Assembly: GCA_963745755.1 (NCBI GenBank)
Contig: CAVUYP010000001.1
Span: forward strand, 186,001 to 250,000
Direction: 5' to 3'
From: RHKX01 sp963745755
Lineage (GTDB): Bacteria; Actinomycetota; Thermoleophilia; Solirubrobacterales; 70-9
DNA length: 64,000 bases
Shown piece by piece: positions 53,703 to 63,670 of this stretch. Each line of letters opens with the position of its first letter. The stretch's first letter is position 1. Both the position numbers and the translations under genes were made by a program. The notes beneath the pieces were generated by a model that was not told the DNA's origin, made no database searches, and was given only the letters and a program-made list of their open reading frames with translations.

Positions 53703-55190
53703 TCAGCCGTGTTTTTTGTTCTTCTGTTCTCGCGTCCGGCGACGTGCTTCTTTTTCTCGCTGCTTTTTCAGCTTTGACCGCTCCTGGCTGCTGAGCCGCT
53801 TGCCGGTTCCCTTCTTTTGTCGCGACAGCATGCCGCCCGGGTCGAGCATGCCGCCCTGCTGCAACTGCTGCACTTGCTTGAGCCGATCGCGGACGCCCAT
53901 CCCGGCCATCCGCTTCATGATGTCGGCCATACCGTCGAATTGCTTGACCAGGGCGTTGACTTCCGAAGGTTCGACTCCCGCGCCCGCCGCGATCCGGCGG
54001 CGGCGGCTCTGGTCAATCACGCGCGACGGATGGCGGCGCTCGTCCGCGGTCATCGAGTCAATGATGCCCCCCAGGCGCCGCATGTCCGCGTCGGCGTCCA
54101 TGCCTTCCATCGCCTGGGTCAGCCCGCCCATGCCGGGTATCAAGCCCATGATCTTGTTCAGCGGGCCCAGCTTTTTGGTCTGGTTCATCATCCGCCGGAA
54201 ATCGTCCAAGGTGAACTGCCCCTTCATGAGCTGTTCTTCTTGGCGTTTCAGTTCTTCCTGGTCGAACTTCTGCTGCGCCTGCTCGACCAGCGTGAGCACG
54301 TCGCCCATGCCGAGAATGCGGCTGGCCATGCGGTCGGGATGAAACTCCTCGAGCGCATCGAGATGCTCGCCAACGCCGATGAACTTGAGCGGCACGCCCG
54401 TCACGGCCTTCACGCTCAAGGCGGCGCCACCGCGGGCGTCGCCGTCGAGCTTGGTCATGATCACGCCGTCCAGTTCCAAAGCCTCATTGAAGGCCTTGGC
54501 ACTGTTGACCGCGTCCTGGCCGGTCATGCCGTCGACGACCAGGTAGACTTGTTCGGGGCTGACTTTGCGATCGATCCGCTTGAGTTGGTCCATCAACTCT
54601 TCGTCGATGTGCAGCCGGCCCGCCGTATCGAGAATCACTACGTCGGCGCCGTTCTGCTTGGCCTGCTTGACGGCGTTCTGGCAGACGGCCACCGGATCGG
54701 TTACGCCCGGCTCGGAATAGACCGGCACGCCCAATTGTTCGCCGATCACGTGCAACTGCTGGATGGCCGCCGGACGCTGCAAGTCGGCCGCGACCAGCAT
54801 CGGCTTGCGGCCGCGATCGCGGAGCATGCGCGCCAGCTTGCCGCAGGTCGTCGTCTTGCCGGAGCCCTGCAGGCCGCACATCATCAGCACGGTCGCCTCG
54901 CCGCGCAGGTGCAGCGAATGGTCCACCGGCCCCATCAAATTGACGAGTTCCTGGTAGACGATGCCGACGACTTGCTGCTCCGGCCGCAGCGAGTTGAGCA
55001 CCGTCTCGCCCACCGCCTGCTCGGTGACGCGCGCCATGAAGTCCTTGACGACCTGGAAGCTGACGTCGGCTTCCAGCAGCGACTGCTGCACCAGCCGCAA
55101 TCCGTCGCGCATATTCGACTCACTGAGCCGCGCTTTGCCGCTCAGTGTCTTGAACGCCGAACTCAATCCTTGTTGCAGCGAGTCGAACAT
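53703..55190 (-). CDS. ffh: Signal recognition particle protein Ffh (SRP54)
   Basis: 495 residues, intact. N domain from MFDSLQQGLSSAFKTLSG, then GTPase motifs CGLQGSGKTTTCGKLA (G1), VILDTAGRLHIDEELM (G3), TKLDGDARGGAALS (G4) and FIGVGEHLDALEEF. The M domain is Met-rich (MMNQTKKLGPLNKIMGLIPGMGG, MKRMAGMGVRDRL), ending in a basic tail. Targets membrane and secreted proteins with the 4.5S RNA. First gene of the minus-strand series; rpsP starts 124 bp after its stop. Confidence 0.97.
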   Translation of the reverse strand: MFDSLQQGLSSAFKTLSGKARLSESNMRDGLRLVQQSLLEADVSFQVVKDFMARVTEQAVGETVLNSLRPEQQVVGIVYQELVNLMGPVDHSLHLRGEATVLMMCGLQGSGKTTTCGKLARMLRDRGRKPMLVAADLQRPAAIQQLHVIGEQLGVPVYSEPGVTDPVAVCQNAVKQAKQNGADVVILDTAGRLHIDEELMDQLKRIDRKVSPEQVYLVVDGMTGQDAVNSAKAFNEALELDGVIMTKLDGDARGGAALSVKAVTGVPLKFIGVGEHLDALEEFHPDRMASRILGMGDVLTLVEQAQQKFDQEELKRQEEQLMKGQFTLDDFRRMMNQTKKLGPLNKIMGLIPGMGGLTQAMEGMDADADMRRLGGIIDSMTADERRHPSRVIDQSRRRRIAAGAGVEPSEVNALVKQFDGMADIMKRMAGMGVRDRLKQVQQLQQGGMLDPGGMLSRQKKGTGKRLSSQERSKLKKQREKEARRRTREQKNKKHG

Positions 55191-55605
55191 AAATTAACGG
55201 AACTATTTGACTGGTAAGTATTGACTGGCAAGTGGTTTATGCGCTTCGCGAACGACGTCCCCGGCGAGCCAAAGCGCAATCACAAACGCCGCAGGCGCCT
55301 CTCGCACCAGCGGCGAAAACTCGTATTCTAGCGATACCTGCCCCGAATTGGCAACCCTTTTGAGGCAGGCGATTTGCGAAGAAAACTACCCCCGCTGCCA
55401 GGCGGCGAGACCGAATTGCGCACGGTCGACGCCAACCCTGAGCGCAAGCGAGGAAATGGCAAGCAGCCCTCGGGAATTCGATATGCTGTTTATCCGGATC
55501 GCTAGTCAATGGCGCCGTACAGGGCGAGCGGCTGACGGCGCTGGCGAGGCGGCAAAGGGGCCGAAAGCTCCACCCCCGGGACATCAATTCGCCAGGGAGC
55601 AAGTC
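55191..55605. other. Intergenic region upstream of ffh
   Basis: About 415 bp with TGACTGGTAAGTATTGACTGGCAAG near the ffh start (two TTGACTGG-AAGT units). No gene seen. Confidence 0.4.
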
Positions 55606-56022
55606 CTAAGGGATAGCAAAGTCGAAGACGTTCTCCTTGTCAGTGACGACTTCGACCACTTTGTCACTCTTAACGTTGTATTCCTCCGGGATCCGCTCCT
55701 TGGCGGGAGGCCCGGTTTCGCCGGGCATCTGCCCCTCGGGTACAGGCTGACTGGGATCGCCGGCGGAAATCACGATCTTGTACTTGCCGACGGGCAGCCC
55801 TTGCTGCTCGGGAATCTTGTATTCGCCGTTCGTAATGACGGCTCCGCCGCCGAACTGCCCGGCCGTATCAGCGGGCATGAACTGAATCGAGCCGCTGTCT
55901 AAAGGCGCCCCCTGAAACGTCACCGTACCGGAGACCGGCAGACGGCCGTTAGTCGCCTTTTTACCGCAACCGACGGAAGCGACCAGGAAGGCGACGGTCA
56001 ACGCAATGCAAAAATATCTCAT
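55606..56022 (-). CDS. Carboxypeptidase-regulatory-like lipoprotein
   Basis: 138 residues. MRYFCIALTVAFLVASVGCGKK is a lipoprotein signal with lipobox VASVGC. The mature part (LPVSGTVTFQGAPLDSGSIQFMPAD, LPVGKYKIVISAGDP, VVEVVTDKENVFDFAIP) is the same small beta-sandwich as at 20074. GAGGAGC precedes the ATG. It lies 38 bp after the DUF1559 gene, on the same strand: a recurring pair. Confidence 0.9.
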   Translation of the reverse strand: MRYFCIALTVAFLVASVGCGKKATNGRLPVSGTVTFQGAPLDSGSIQFMPADTAGQFGGGAVITNGEYKIPEQQGLPVGKYKIVISAGDPSQPVPEGQMPGETGPPAKERIPEEYNVKSDKVVEVVTDKENVFDFAIP

Positions 56023-56060
56023 GAAAGCTCCTCGCATTCGATCAGAAAGGCAAAACGGCG

Positions 56061-57050
56061 CTACTGGATTTCGCCCACCAGGTCCGGCGACTTCTCCGCC
56101 CCCTGCGTCGTAGAGAGTACCTGCCAAAGATACAGGGCGATCGAATCGGGAATAAAGCGAGCCGAGCCGTCGCACATCACCACCTGCACTCCGGCCGGAT
56201 GGCGGCTGCGAGATCCAAACATCGAAGGCTGCGTGGACGTCGGCGTGCCAATGCAAGGCAGACCTTGCTGCGGCTGATTGTTGCAGTACGAGGTCGTGTA
56301 GACCACGTCGGGCAGCGAACTGTTGGGGGACAAGTAGGTCTCGAAGCCGGAGGCGTCTCCCCACCAGGAAAAACCTCGCAAATCATTGCCAATTCCCTGC
56401 AGCACTTCAGCCGCCAGCAAGGTGTTACTCAACCCGTCCCGGATGTCTCGAAAGCTGAAGGTAACGGCTGGGGACGTACTGCCGCCGGAAACCTTGAACG
56501 GCGCTCCGTGAAATACCACGCCATTCAACGTGGCTTGCTGGCCCATTCCCGTGTTCCCGTAGTTCACCGCATAATTGTCGGAGGTAACGCGAGAAATAAA
56601 CGTGTTGGGATTGGGCGTGTCGCTAGGGCACTGATAGGTCGCGATTCTTGTCGTCGTCACGGGCAGATTAGCTGCATGGGCATAGCGAGCATTATCCACC
56701 GGGACGCCGTACTTGTTGTTGTCCACGTACTTCTGCCTCAAGGCAAGCTGCTCAATGTACGGCAAAAGCGCCACTTTCCAAGTTCCCCAGCAGCAGGAGT
56801 AGGAGCCGACGGGGAGCGAATGGTAGATGTCGTGGTAATTCTGCATCCCAATGCCGAGCTGCTTGAGGTTATTCGTGCACTGCGAGCGGCGGGCCGCCTC
56901 GCGCGCGGCCTGCACCGCCGGAAGTAAAAGTGCAATTAAGATGCCGATGATCGCAATCACGACAAGCAACTCAACCAGAGTAAATGCCCGGCGCCCTGAT
57001 GGCCGTCGGCCGAGATTCGACGATCCAGAGATCAAGCGACTAAGACACAT
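56061..57050 (-). CDS. DUF1559 (type IV pilin-like N-terminus) protein
   Basis: About 329 residues from ATG 57050, preceded by GGGGAGGAG. RRAFTLVELLVVIAIIGIL is the prepilin motif; QAAREAARRSQCTNNLKQLGIGMQNYHD, GVVFHGAPF, RDGLSNTLLAAEVLQG and SRHPAGVQVVMCDGSARFI (H-x9-DG) follow. Same family and same downstream partner as at 20582. Confidence 0.95.
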   Translation of the reverse strand: MCLSRLISGSSNLGRRPSGRRAFTLVELLVVIAIIGILIALLLPAVQAAREAARRSQCTNNLKQLGIGMQNYHDIYHSLPVGSYSCCWGTWKVALLPYIEQLALRQKYVDNNKYGVPVDNARYAHAANLPVTTTRIATYQCPSDTPNPNTFISRVTSDNYAVNYGNTGMGQQATLNGVVFHGAPFKVSGGSTSPAVTFSFRDIRDGLSNTLLAAEVLQGIGNDLRGFSWWGDASGFETYLSPNSSLPDVVYTTSYCNNQPQQGLPCIGTPTSTQPSMFGSRSRHPAGVQVVMCDGSARFIPDSIALYLWQVLSTTQGAEKSPDLVGEIQ

Positions 57051-57495
57051 AAGACAAACTCCTCCCCATGAGGTGCGAGAGAGAAACGATAGATATGAAT
57101 ACACGCTGCCACGCAATAGATGCTTGGCTGACTAGCGCCTTTGAGGTCAGCCTCTTCGATTCGTCGCTAACCACGGGCGCATGACAGCACAGGTAACGAC
57201 GCATCGCCTACGTCGTGCCGAGCTCCAGAAGCGCCACGCCGCCAAACCGCTCGATGAACAGCTACGACTGCGAAAGAAGTTGCCCTAAGTGCGGGAAGAG
57301 CCGCACCCTCTTACATATACCTCTTGTTGTCAGGCCAGTTTTCGCGGAGATACCGCGACGCCCTTCTGTGCCCTTCCGGCCGCTGTTCGCCTTTAAATGC
57401 CATTCAGATACGGCTGTAGAATTCCTGACGGACCGCGGCATTATTGACGGCAAGTTTTGAAATGTCAAGTAAATTTAATAAATGCCATTAATATT
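57051..57495. other. Intergenic region upstream of the second DUF1559 gene
   Basis: About 445 bp. An AT-rich tract at 57455-57505 (AAATTTAATAAATGCC) precedes the DUF362 stop; the stretch next to 57050 is the DUF1559 leader. No gene convincing. Confidence 0.4.
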
Positions 57496-58592
57496 CTACG
57501 TGTAGCTACGAGAATTTATCGAGCGGTTTCCGCGGTTCCCGGCTCCCTGCTCAGGTCGGCGCACCGCACTCGAATCCATTCGCAACTGCTGTAGCTCGGG
57601 GCGATCGAGAATTCTGAAAGGCGACGCGACTTCGCGCGAACGTTCTCCTCGTTCGATGATGGCTCGTTCTCCAATCGGACCGAGCCGTTGCGAGGCGAGT
57701 TGCAGGTAGCTGATCCGCGCAGGGTCAAGCCCCATGATCCGGGCGCAAGTGGCGTCGACGGCCGTCGGGTTCGCGCCCACGACTACCAGGCCCAGCGGCT
57801 TGGCGCTGCCCATGATCGGGCCGTCTCCCTCCATGCCGACGATGCCGTCGACGATGGCGATCGTCTTGCCCAGCGAGGCATTGATATCGAACACCGTCTG
57901 GGGAACGCCCGCATGATGCAGCACGTTTTTCGGCCAGCCGTACTTGATGCCCGGCAAAATGCCGTACATGTTCTTCAGCGAGAGGGTGGCGCCGACCCAG
58001 TGGTGCGTTTTCATCTTCGGCATGGAAACGATCAGGTCGGCCTCCATTGCCGCGCGGGGGAAGTAAAACCCGGCCAGCTTCGAAGCTCGCCCGCCGTTCT
58101 CGACCCAGGCGACTTCCTCGAAGTTCAAATCGACGAATTCCAGGCCGGCCGCATCCACCGCCGGTCCGACGCCCGATTCGACCAAGGCCAGTTCCGTATC
58201 GCGCATGTGGCCGGACGCTTCGCCGACCCTCACCTCGGCTCCCCAGCGGCGGAAAACTTCAGCCGCGGCCAAAACCATGGCGGGATGCGTGGTCATTTGC
58301 GGCGCGGATCGTCGCGGCTCGACCAGGTTGACCTTCAGCAGCACTTTGCGGCCAGCAAGCGACTTGGGCTCTACCCCGGCGGCGATGAGCCCGTCGCGGA
58401 TGGTTTGTTCAAGCGGTCCGTCGTAACGCTGCCCGCGGGCGATGAAGACGGGCGCCTCCAGCTGGCCAACGACCGGACCCATCGGTAGCCCAGCAACCCG
58501 GCAGCCAGCGCACCGCCGCCAACCAGCAACGCCCGGCGATCGATCCCCGGCGGCGAGGACGTATCTGAACGAGCTTCGGCCGGGGGAATCAT
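57496..58592 (-). CDS. DUF362 domain protein, exported, one frame break near the N-terminus
   Basis: From ATG 58592: DRRALLVGGGALAAGLLGYRWV, a signal anchor with a Tat-like RR. After a break near 58480: GPVVGQLEAPVFIARGQRYDG, VLLKVNLVEPRRSAPQMTTHP, EVRVGEASGHMRDTELALVESG, ADLIVSMPKMKTHHWVGATLSLKNMYGILPG, IVDGIVGMEGDGPIMGSAKPLGLVVVGANPTAVDATCARIMG. These are the DUF362 blocks; members with a 4Fe-4S domain exist, but no CxxCxxC is seen here. Function unknown. Its ATG overlaps the TGA of the toroid protein gene by 4 bp. Confidence 0.87.
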
Positions 58593-59488
58593 GCATGAAC
58601 TCGCAATTCAACGTTGGATGAAATCAGCGGGCAGTTGCGGCCCAAAGCGGCCAGCGTCAGCAAGGCCCGCTTGTATGGAGCGGCTTCGCGCCCGGCGCGC
58701 CGGGCGGCCCTTTCCAGCCAGTCTCCGGATTGCTTGGGGGTGCAGTCATGCGCCGCCAGCCCGATCAGGCCATAGGCTAACGAAAGGCACGTCGTATCGG
58801 CATTCAAGGTCGCTCGCAGGTAGTCGATGGTCCGAGCCAGCCGCCCGCTCGGATCGCTTTCGCCCGCCAACGCGGCGAGCGCCAATCCCGATGAAGTCGG
58901 CTGCGGCAGCAGCGTTTGGCCCAGCACCGTCGTGTTTCCGTAGTTGCATCCGCCATTGGGCAGGAGGCGGTCGACGAGCAGAGCCACGGCCTCTCGCGTT
59001 CGCGGATGTTCGCCATAGCCGACGGCCTTGAGCGCCAGTACCGCGAGCGCCGTCGGCTCGACCCAGGAATGCGTGCCCTCGGCCCACGGCCAACCGCTCA
59101 GCGAGGCGTCGTGGCCGACGACGGGATTGCGGATCGACGTATCGCCCTGCGTTGCAAGCAGCCAGGCGATTCCGCGGTCCCTCGCTTGCTCAAGGGACAG
59201 CGATTGCCGGCTCTGCTCGGCGCCCCTGGCGGCCGAACAGGCAAGTACCGCAAAGCTCGTCGGCCAGCCGGGCGTCGGCTCGTCGAGCATCACGCCCACG
59301 GAGCCATCCGCGTTTTGCAGTTCGCTCAATCGCAATGCGGGGCGCTGCGCCGCTGCGGTCCGCTGGTATCCGGACAGCGCGAGCGAGGCCAGCGCCAACG
59401 GTTCCGACGCCAACTCTCCGCCGGCGCGATAGGCCCAACCGGCCTCGACGGCAAGTCGGTTCAAGATGTCGTCAGTCCAATTCATCAC
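58589..59488 (-). CDS. Toroid (prenyltransferase/squalene-cyclase repeat) protein
   Basis: 299 residues. Repeats LQNADGSVGVMLDEPTPGWPTSFAVLACS, RGIAWLLATQGDTSIRNP, GWPWAEGTHSWVEPTALAVLAL and LLPNGGCNYGNTTVLGQTLLPQPTSSGLALAAL show the alternating QW-like motifs of the alpha/alpha toroid. No cyclase DxDD, no heme motif and no signal peptide, unlike the protein at 1344. Translationally coupled to the DUF362 gene (ATGA overlap). Confidence 0.8.
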   Translation of the reverse strand: MMNWTDDILNRLAVEAGWAYRAGGELASEPLALASLALSGYQRTAAAQRPALRLSELQNADGSVGVMLDEPTPGWPTSFAVLACSAARGAEQSRQSLSLEQARDRGIAWLLATQGDTSIRNPVVGHDASLSGWPWAEGTHSWVEPTALAVLALKAVGYGEHPRTREAVALLVDRLLPNGGCNYGNTTVLGQTLLPQPTSSGLALAALAGESDPSGRLARTIDYLRATLNADTTCLSLAYGLIGLAAHDCTPKQSGDWLERAARRAGREAAPYKRALLTLAALGRNCPLISSNVELRVHA

Positions 59489-59646
59489 ACAGCGAGCGCC
59501 GCCCCTTCGGCGCGACCGGAAGAATGCGCGAATGCCCTAACAACCATAGCTTTGAATTCAGGACCGCGACGCCGGCCCGCCCCAAGTCATGGCATTCGCA
59601 AGGAGCGGAAGTCGCGAGACTTCCGAGGGATGCGCCGGAAAACCAC

Positions 59647-59669
59647 GGAATTCTCACGAATTCCCCTAC
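59647..59669 (+). repeat. Variant GGAATTC-TCAC-GAATTCC hairpin, copy 5
   Basis: Same loop TCAC and a CCTAC tail, but the stem is GGAATTC/GAATTCC instead of GGAATCT/AGATTCC: both sides changed and pairing is kept. It lies in the gap before the glycosyltransferase. Confidence 0.8.
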
Positions 59670-59823
59670 CAGGCCTTGCGCCGCGCCGGCGCGCGTAAGC
59701 TAATGTTTTCTTCGGACCTTGTCCCAGACTGCGCGCCTGCGCCGTCGGCCGGCTTATGAAGCGGCCGCATTCCCCGCGTCTGCGTTCTCCGGCGCTCAGC
59801 GCCCGTCTCAGAGGAAAACGAGC

Positions 59824-61029
59824 ATGGCAACCGAACTTCTTCTCTCGCAGGCGTCCGGGCCGGACGCCGAAAGCCGCGAGGTCGACATCGAAGTATCGAT
59901 CCTCATGCCCTGTCTGAATGAAGCCGAGACGCTCGTCAACTGCATCCGCAAAGCGCAGCAAGCGATCCGCCAGCACCATTTGCGGGCGGAGATCGTCATC
60001 GCCGACAATGGCAGCGCCGACGGTTCACAGGCGCTGGCGGAACGCCATGGGGCCCGCGTCGTCAACGTGGCTGAAAAGGGCTATGGAAGCGCGCTGCGCG
60101 GCGGCATTGAGGCTGCACGGGGCAAGTATGTCATCATGGGCGATTCTGACGATAGTTACGATTTCTCCGCGATTTACCCATTTATCGAGCAACTGCGCAC
60201 CGGCAGCGATCTGGTGATGGGCAACCGCTTTCGGGGCGGCATCCTGCCTGGCGCCATGCCATGGAAGCACCGCTGGATTGGCAACCCTGCGTTGACGGGC
60301 ATCGGCCGGTTGTTCTTCCGCTGCCCGGTGCATGACTTTCATTGCGGTTTGCGCGCCTTCAGCAAGGCGGCCTATGCCCGCATGGGACTGCAAACCACCG
60401 GCATGGAATTCGCCAGCGAGATGGTGATCAAGTCAACGCTGCAAGGACTGTCCATCGCCGAGACGCCGATCAAGCTGTACAAGGACGGGCGTTCACGGCC
60501 GCCTCACCTGCGAAGTTGGCGAGATGGCTGGCGACATCTGCGCTTCATGTTGCTGTTCAGCCCGCGCTGGATGTTCTTGTGGCCGGGCGCGGTTTGCTTC
60601 TTCGTCGGCCTGATTGTTTCGCTGTTGCTGCTGCGCGGTCCGTTGGAGATCGCCGGCGTCGGATTCGACATCCACACGCTCCTGGTGGCCGGGTTCGCCT
60701 GCCTGCTGGGATATCAACTGATCGTGTTCGGCGTGTTCACAAAGATTTACGCCATCGCCGAGGGATTTCACCCGCCCCACAAGCTGCTGGGCGACAAGCC
60801 GCAGTGGCATCTGGAACACGGCGTGCTGGCCGGCTTAGCCTTGGGAGTCGCAGGCCTGTCCATGCTCGTCATGGCAGCTTGGGACTGGCAACAAGCCGAC
60901 CTGGGCGCTCTGGACCCGAGGGTCACCATGCGGCAAGTCATTCCCGCCGTGGTGCTCATGATGCTCGGCGCACAGACGGTCTTCGCCAGCTTCTTTTTCG
61001 GCATCATTGGTTTGCGCCGCCGCCGGTAA
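59824..61029 (+). CDS. Glycosyltransferase family 2 with C-terminal membrane segments
   Basis: 401 residues. VSILMPCLNEAETLVNCIRKA, EIVIADNGSADGSQALAERHGARVVNV, GKYVIMGDSDDSYDF (the Asp cluster binding nucleotide-sugar metal) and DLVMGNRFRGGILPGAMPWKHRWIGNPALT-type sequence define a GT-A GT2 of the dolichyl-phosphate mannosyltransferase-like kind. After residue 245 come four hydrophobic segments (MLLFSPRWMFLWPGAVCFFVGL; GFACLLGYQLIVFGVF; VLAGLALGVAGLSMLVMAA; VVLMMLGAQTVFASFFFGIIG). It likely transfers sugar to a lipid or cell-wall carrier at the membrane. It converges on the next gene. Confidence 0.9.
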   Translation: MATELLLSQASGPDAESREVDIEVSILMPCLNEAETLVNCIRKAQQAIRQHHLRAEIVIADNGSADGSQALAERHGARVVNVAEKGYGSALRGGIEAARGKYVIMGDSDDSYDFSAIYPFIEQLRTGSDLVMGNRFRGGILPGAMPWKHRWIGNPALTGIGRLFFRCPVHDFHCGLRAFSKAAYARMGLQTTGMEFASEMVIKSTLQGLSIAETPIKLYKDGRSRPPHLRSWRDGWRHLRFMLLFSPRWMFLWPGAVCFFVGLIVSLLLLRGPLEIAGVGFDIHTLLVAGFACLLGYQLIVFGVFTKIYAIAEGFHPPHKLLGDKPQWHLEHGVLAGLALGVAGLSMLVMAAWDWQQADLGALDPRVTMRQVIPAVVLMMLGAQTVFASFFFGIIGLRRRR

Positions 61030-62636
61030 AATCGGGAACAGTTGGCGTTCCGGCGCCCATTCGTTGGCGCTGCGATGCTTCGTTCCGGCATCTCGCATCG
61101 TCGCCGAGCCCGCCATTAGGACCGCGCCAAGTGCGGCGAGAGAGAGCAGCAAAGTTACCGTCTTTCCGATTGCCACAGGCCGGTCTTCCGGCGCAAGGTA
61201 CTGCTGGCTGCTCCACCAAGGACGCAGCGAATTGAGCACCTGGTAGCGGCGGACGTCGATCGGCTTGCGAGATACGGTAACGGGAAACGTCGGTTCCAGC
61301 GCCGGAGTGAATCGCTCGGCCGGCGGGCCGCGATAGGTCAGGATGTCGACGATCTCTCTCGGCCGATTCACCAGCTTTGCGTCGAGCGGGCGGAAGTAGA
61401 ACCAGCGGTCGTTTAAGAATCGTTCCAACGGCCATTGCTGCTCGATGTAGAGTCGGACGGTTTCGACGCTGAGCGCAGAGAATTGCACGGCCAGGCCGGC
61501 CGCGAGCAACGTAATCGGCGTACGGCGCCGCATGACGGCGGCGCCTTGCGGCGCGAAAAGCCAGACGGCAGCGAAGGCGGGCGTCAGGTAACGCGGCCCC
61601 CAAGCCGGTTCGCCGACGAAGAACGACAGCGTGGCGATAAACGCGACGTAGATGGCGACCGATGCGGTGGTCCACGGTCCGAACCACCGCTCATACCGGG
61701 ACAAACGGCGCAAACCGGCCAAGCCGATACAAACGGGCGGCCAATACCACAGCGCGCCGCGCCGAGGCTGACGGTCAGACCGAGCAAGCCAAACAGCGGC
61801 CGTCCCGGCCAGAGCGGCGCATAGCCGGCCAGGTCCTTGCGCAGGTCCGTCATTCCGGGCGGAAACTTATACAGGTCGTAACCGATGTAAGCGGCGACGC
61901 CGAGCAAGACCCCGGCGAGCATCCACGTCTGACGGGCGCGTTGGCGGAGCAGCGGCAACCGTTCGTCCGCGTTGCCGGCCAGCGCTGCCAGTAGAAAGAT
62001 CGCCAGGGGCGGTTTGCAATTGAACGCCAGGCCGAGCATCACCCCGGCCAGGGCGGCCCCGACGCATGGCATCGCGCGACGCGATGCCGCCGCCGCGACC
62101 AGCGCCAGACACGACGGTAAGGGCGCCCAGGCAATCGTCAAACGTGGTTGTACCGTAAAACCACAGAGGCGAGCAGAACACGCCGGCCAGCGCCACAACA
62201 GCGCCGCTCGCAACGATTGTCCTTGTTGCAGGAACCAGAACGCGTAGACGACCGCCAGGCTGGCGCACGCGAACGCTCCGATACAGGAAAAGAAGAAATG
62301 ACGCCGCGGCTCGGCGCTGGGGCCGCTCAAATCGGCCAGCCAGATCGCTGCCGCGCCCAGTACGGAATGAGGAAAGCGGTAAGTCGTGTAGCGGCGGTCG
62401 TTGCGGCCGCGAAACACAAGAAAGCCGACGCGCTCGTCGCGCACGATCGAATCGCCATGCTCGACCAGGCTGCGAGCCACCTCGTAACGCGTCAAGCCGT
62501 CGAGCACGTCAATCCTGCCGGGACCGGAGAGGCTGACGGCCGCCAGCACGAAGGCAAACAGCCCGGCCAGCGCCACGCAGCGCCAGGCGCGAGAGGCGGA
62601 CGGAGTCGTCGTTGTGGATGCGGGGGACGTGTTCAC
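61004..62636 (-). CDS. Polytopic membrane protein, GT-C glycosyltransferase-like, two frame breaks
   Basis: WRCVALAGLFAFVLAAVSLSG (TM1), then a first-loop region DGLTRYEVARSLVEHGDSIVRDERVGFLVFRGRNDRRYTTYRFPHSVLG (a DG-YE-x-pattern seen in ArnT/PMT-type proteins), HFFFSCIGAFACASLAVVYAF, LAGVMLGLAFNCKPPLAIFLLA, and after breaks near 61770 and 62160 more TMs (SVAIYVAFIATLSFFVGEPAWGPRYLTPAFAAVWLFAP). Ends with a soluble tail. The true stop is uncertain: one frame stops at 61004; another runs on to 60835 inside the convergent GT2 gene. Possibly a dolichol-type glycosyltransferase working with the GT2. Confidence 0.7.
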
Positions 62637-63254
62637 GAGTCAAACCTAGCACGGCGGCTCACCGCCGCAGCGAATGGCGCCGCCAGGTGAGATTGTCGAC
62701 GTCGGGGCTCCGTTTTCGTCGCTCGAAACGCGGCCGAAAAAAATCTTCAGAATTGTTAAAGCCATCGATTTGACACGCGGCAAAGCTGAACTAGGTTTTC
62801 GTAAGCAGCAAGGAACGTATTCACGATCGTTGCTGTTGGGGCCGGCCGCGAGGTCGGCCCTGTGTTGGTTTCCTTTCTGTGATTTCTCAACGACACTTCC
62901 TGTTTTGACTTTGCGGAAAGGGCCTGCGCAAAGGCTTGCCGCCACTGCATCCTCGAAAGGGCAAACCGGCCGTAAGGCCGCGTGCGCAAAGCCAAGGGCC
63001 GGACGGGTTCGCTCGGACGGAAGCCTGGTTGCCGAAAGGACGACGCCGAACAAGCGCCTCCATTGATCGGCTTTCCTGAGAGCAAGGCGATTGTTAGCCG
63101 AATGCGGGTTTTGGAAGACGCTTTGCAAGCCGTCGCCGGCGCAGGTCGGCGTTAGCGTCTTCCGGGCCCCATTCACCAAACCGGTTCGTCCTGCGCCCGG
63201 GCCGGCGGCGTCATGCCGGCCGAGGACGAACCAACAAGAAAAGCGGAGGACATT
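62637..63254. other. Long intergenic region before the Flp pilin gene
   Basis: About 600 bp. No gene is convincing; a GGAGGA at 63246 is the pilin ribosome binding site. Confidence 0.45.
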
Positions 63255-63440
63255 ATGAAGAATCTCGCTCTGAAGGTGCAACGTTTCCTCGTTTCGGAAG
63301 ATGGCCCCACTGCGGTTGAATACGCCGTCATGTTGGCCCTGATTGTCATCGTCTGCTTGACGGCGATCACGAGCGTGGGCAGCAAGGCCAGCGCCGTGTT
63401 CCAGAATGTCAGCACGTCGCTAGGCACCACCAGTTCCTAG
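63255..63440 (+). CDS. Flp/Fap pilin component
   Basis: 61 residues. MKNLALKVQRFLVSEDGPTAVEYAVMLALIVIVCL: the G-PTAVEYA start and hydrophobic helix are the Flp pilin cleavage and core, cut after Gly by a prepilin peptidase. It forms the Tad-type pilus. A terminator follows, and no tad genes are in the window. GGAGGA at 63246 fits ATG 63255. Confidence 0.92.
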   Translation: MKNLALKVQRFLVSEDGPTAVEYAVMLALIVIVCLTAITSVGSKASAVFQNVSTSLGTTSS

Positions 63441-63508
63441 TCGCCGCTCGCGTCCCGCTGCGCGAGGCACGACGCCCCGCAAGCAAGCTACCATTTCAAC
63501 CGCTAAAT

Positions 63509-63546
63509 CCCTTGGGTCGCAGGACAACGATCCAAGGGGTTTTTTT
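63509..63546 (+). terminator. Rho-independent terminator after the Flp pilin gene
   Basis: CCCTTGGGTCG (63509-63519) pairs with CGATCCAAGGGG (63528-63539), followed by seven T. Confidence 0.92.
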
Positions 63547-63670
63547 CGCGCCGACGACGCGTGAACGCCGCAGGGCGGCCCGTCTTTTAATTGCGGCGCT
63601 CGGACTGGGGCGAAGCTAGGTTTGGAGAGAAGCGGCGCGCTCGAGCCGACTTCCGCTCCCCAGGAACCCG

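Noticed and set aside
62646..63281. Minus-strand reading frame in the gap before the Flp pilin
   Set aside because: Composition is low-complexity and motif-free and it overlaps the pilin start; no ribosome binding site.
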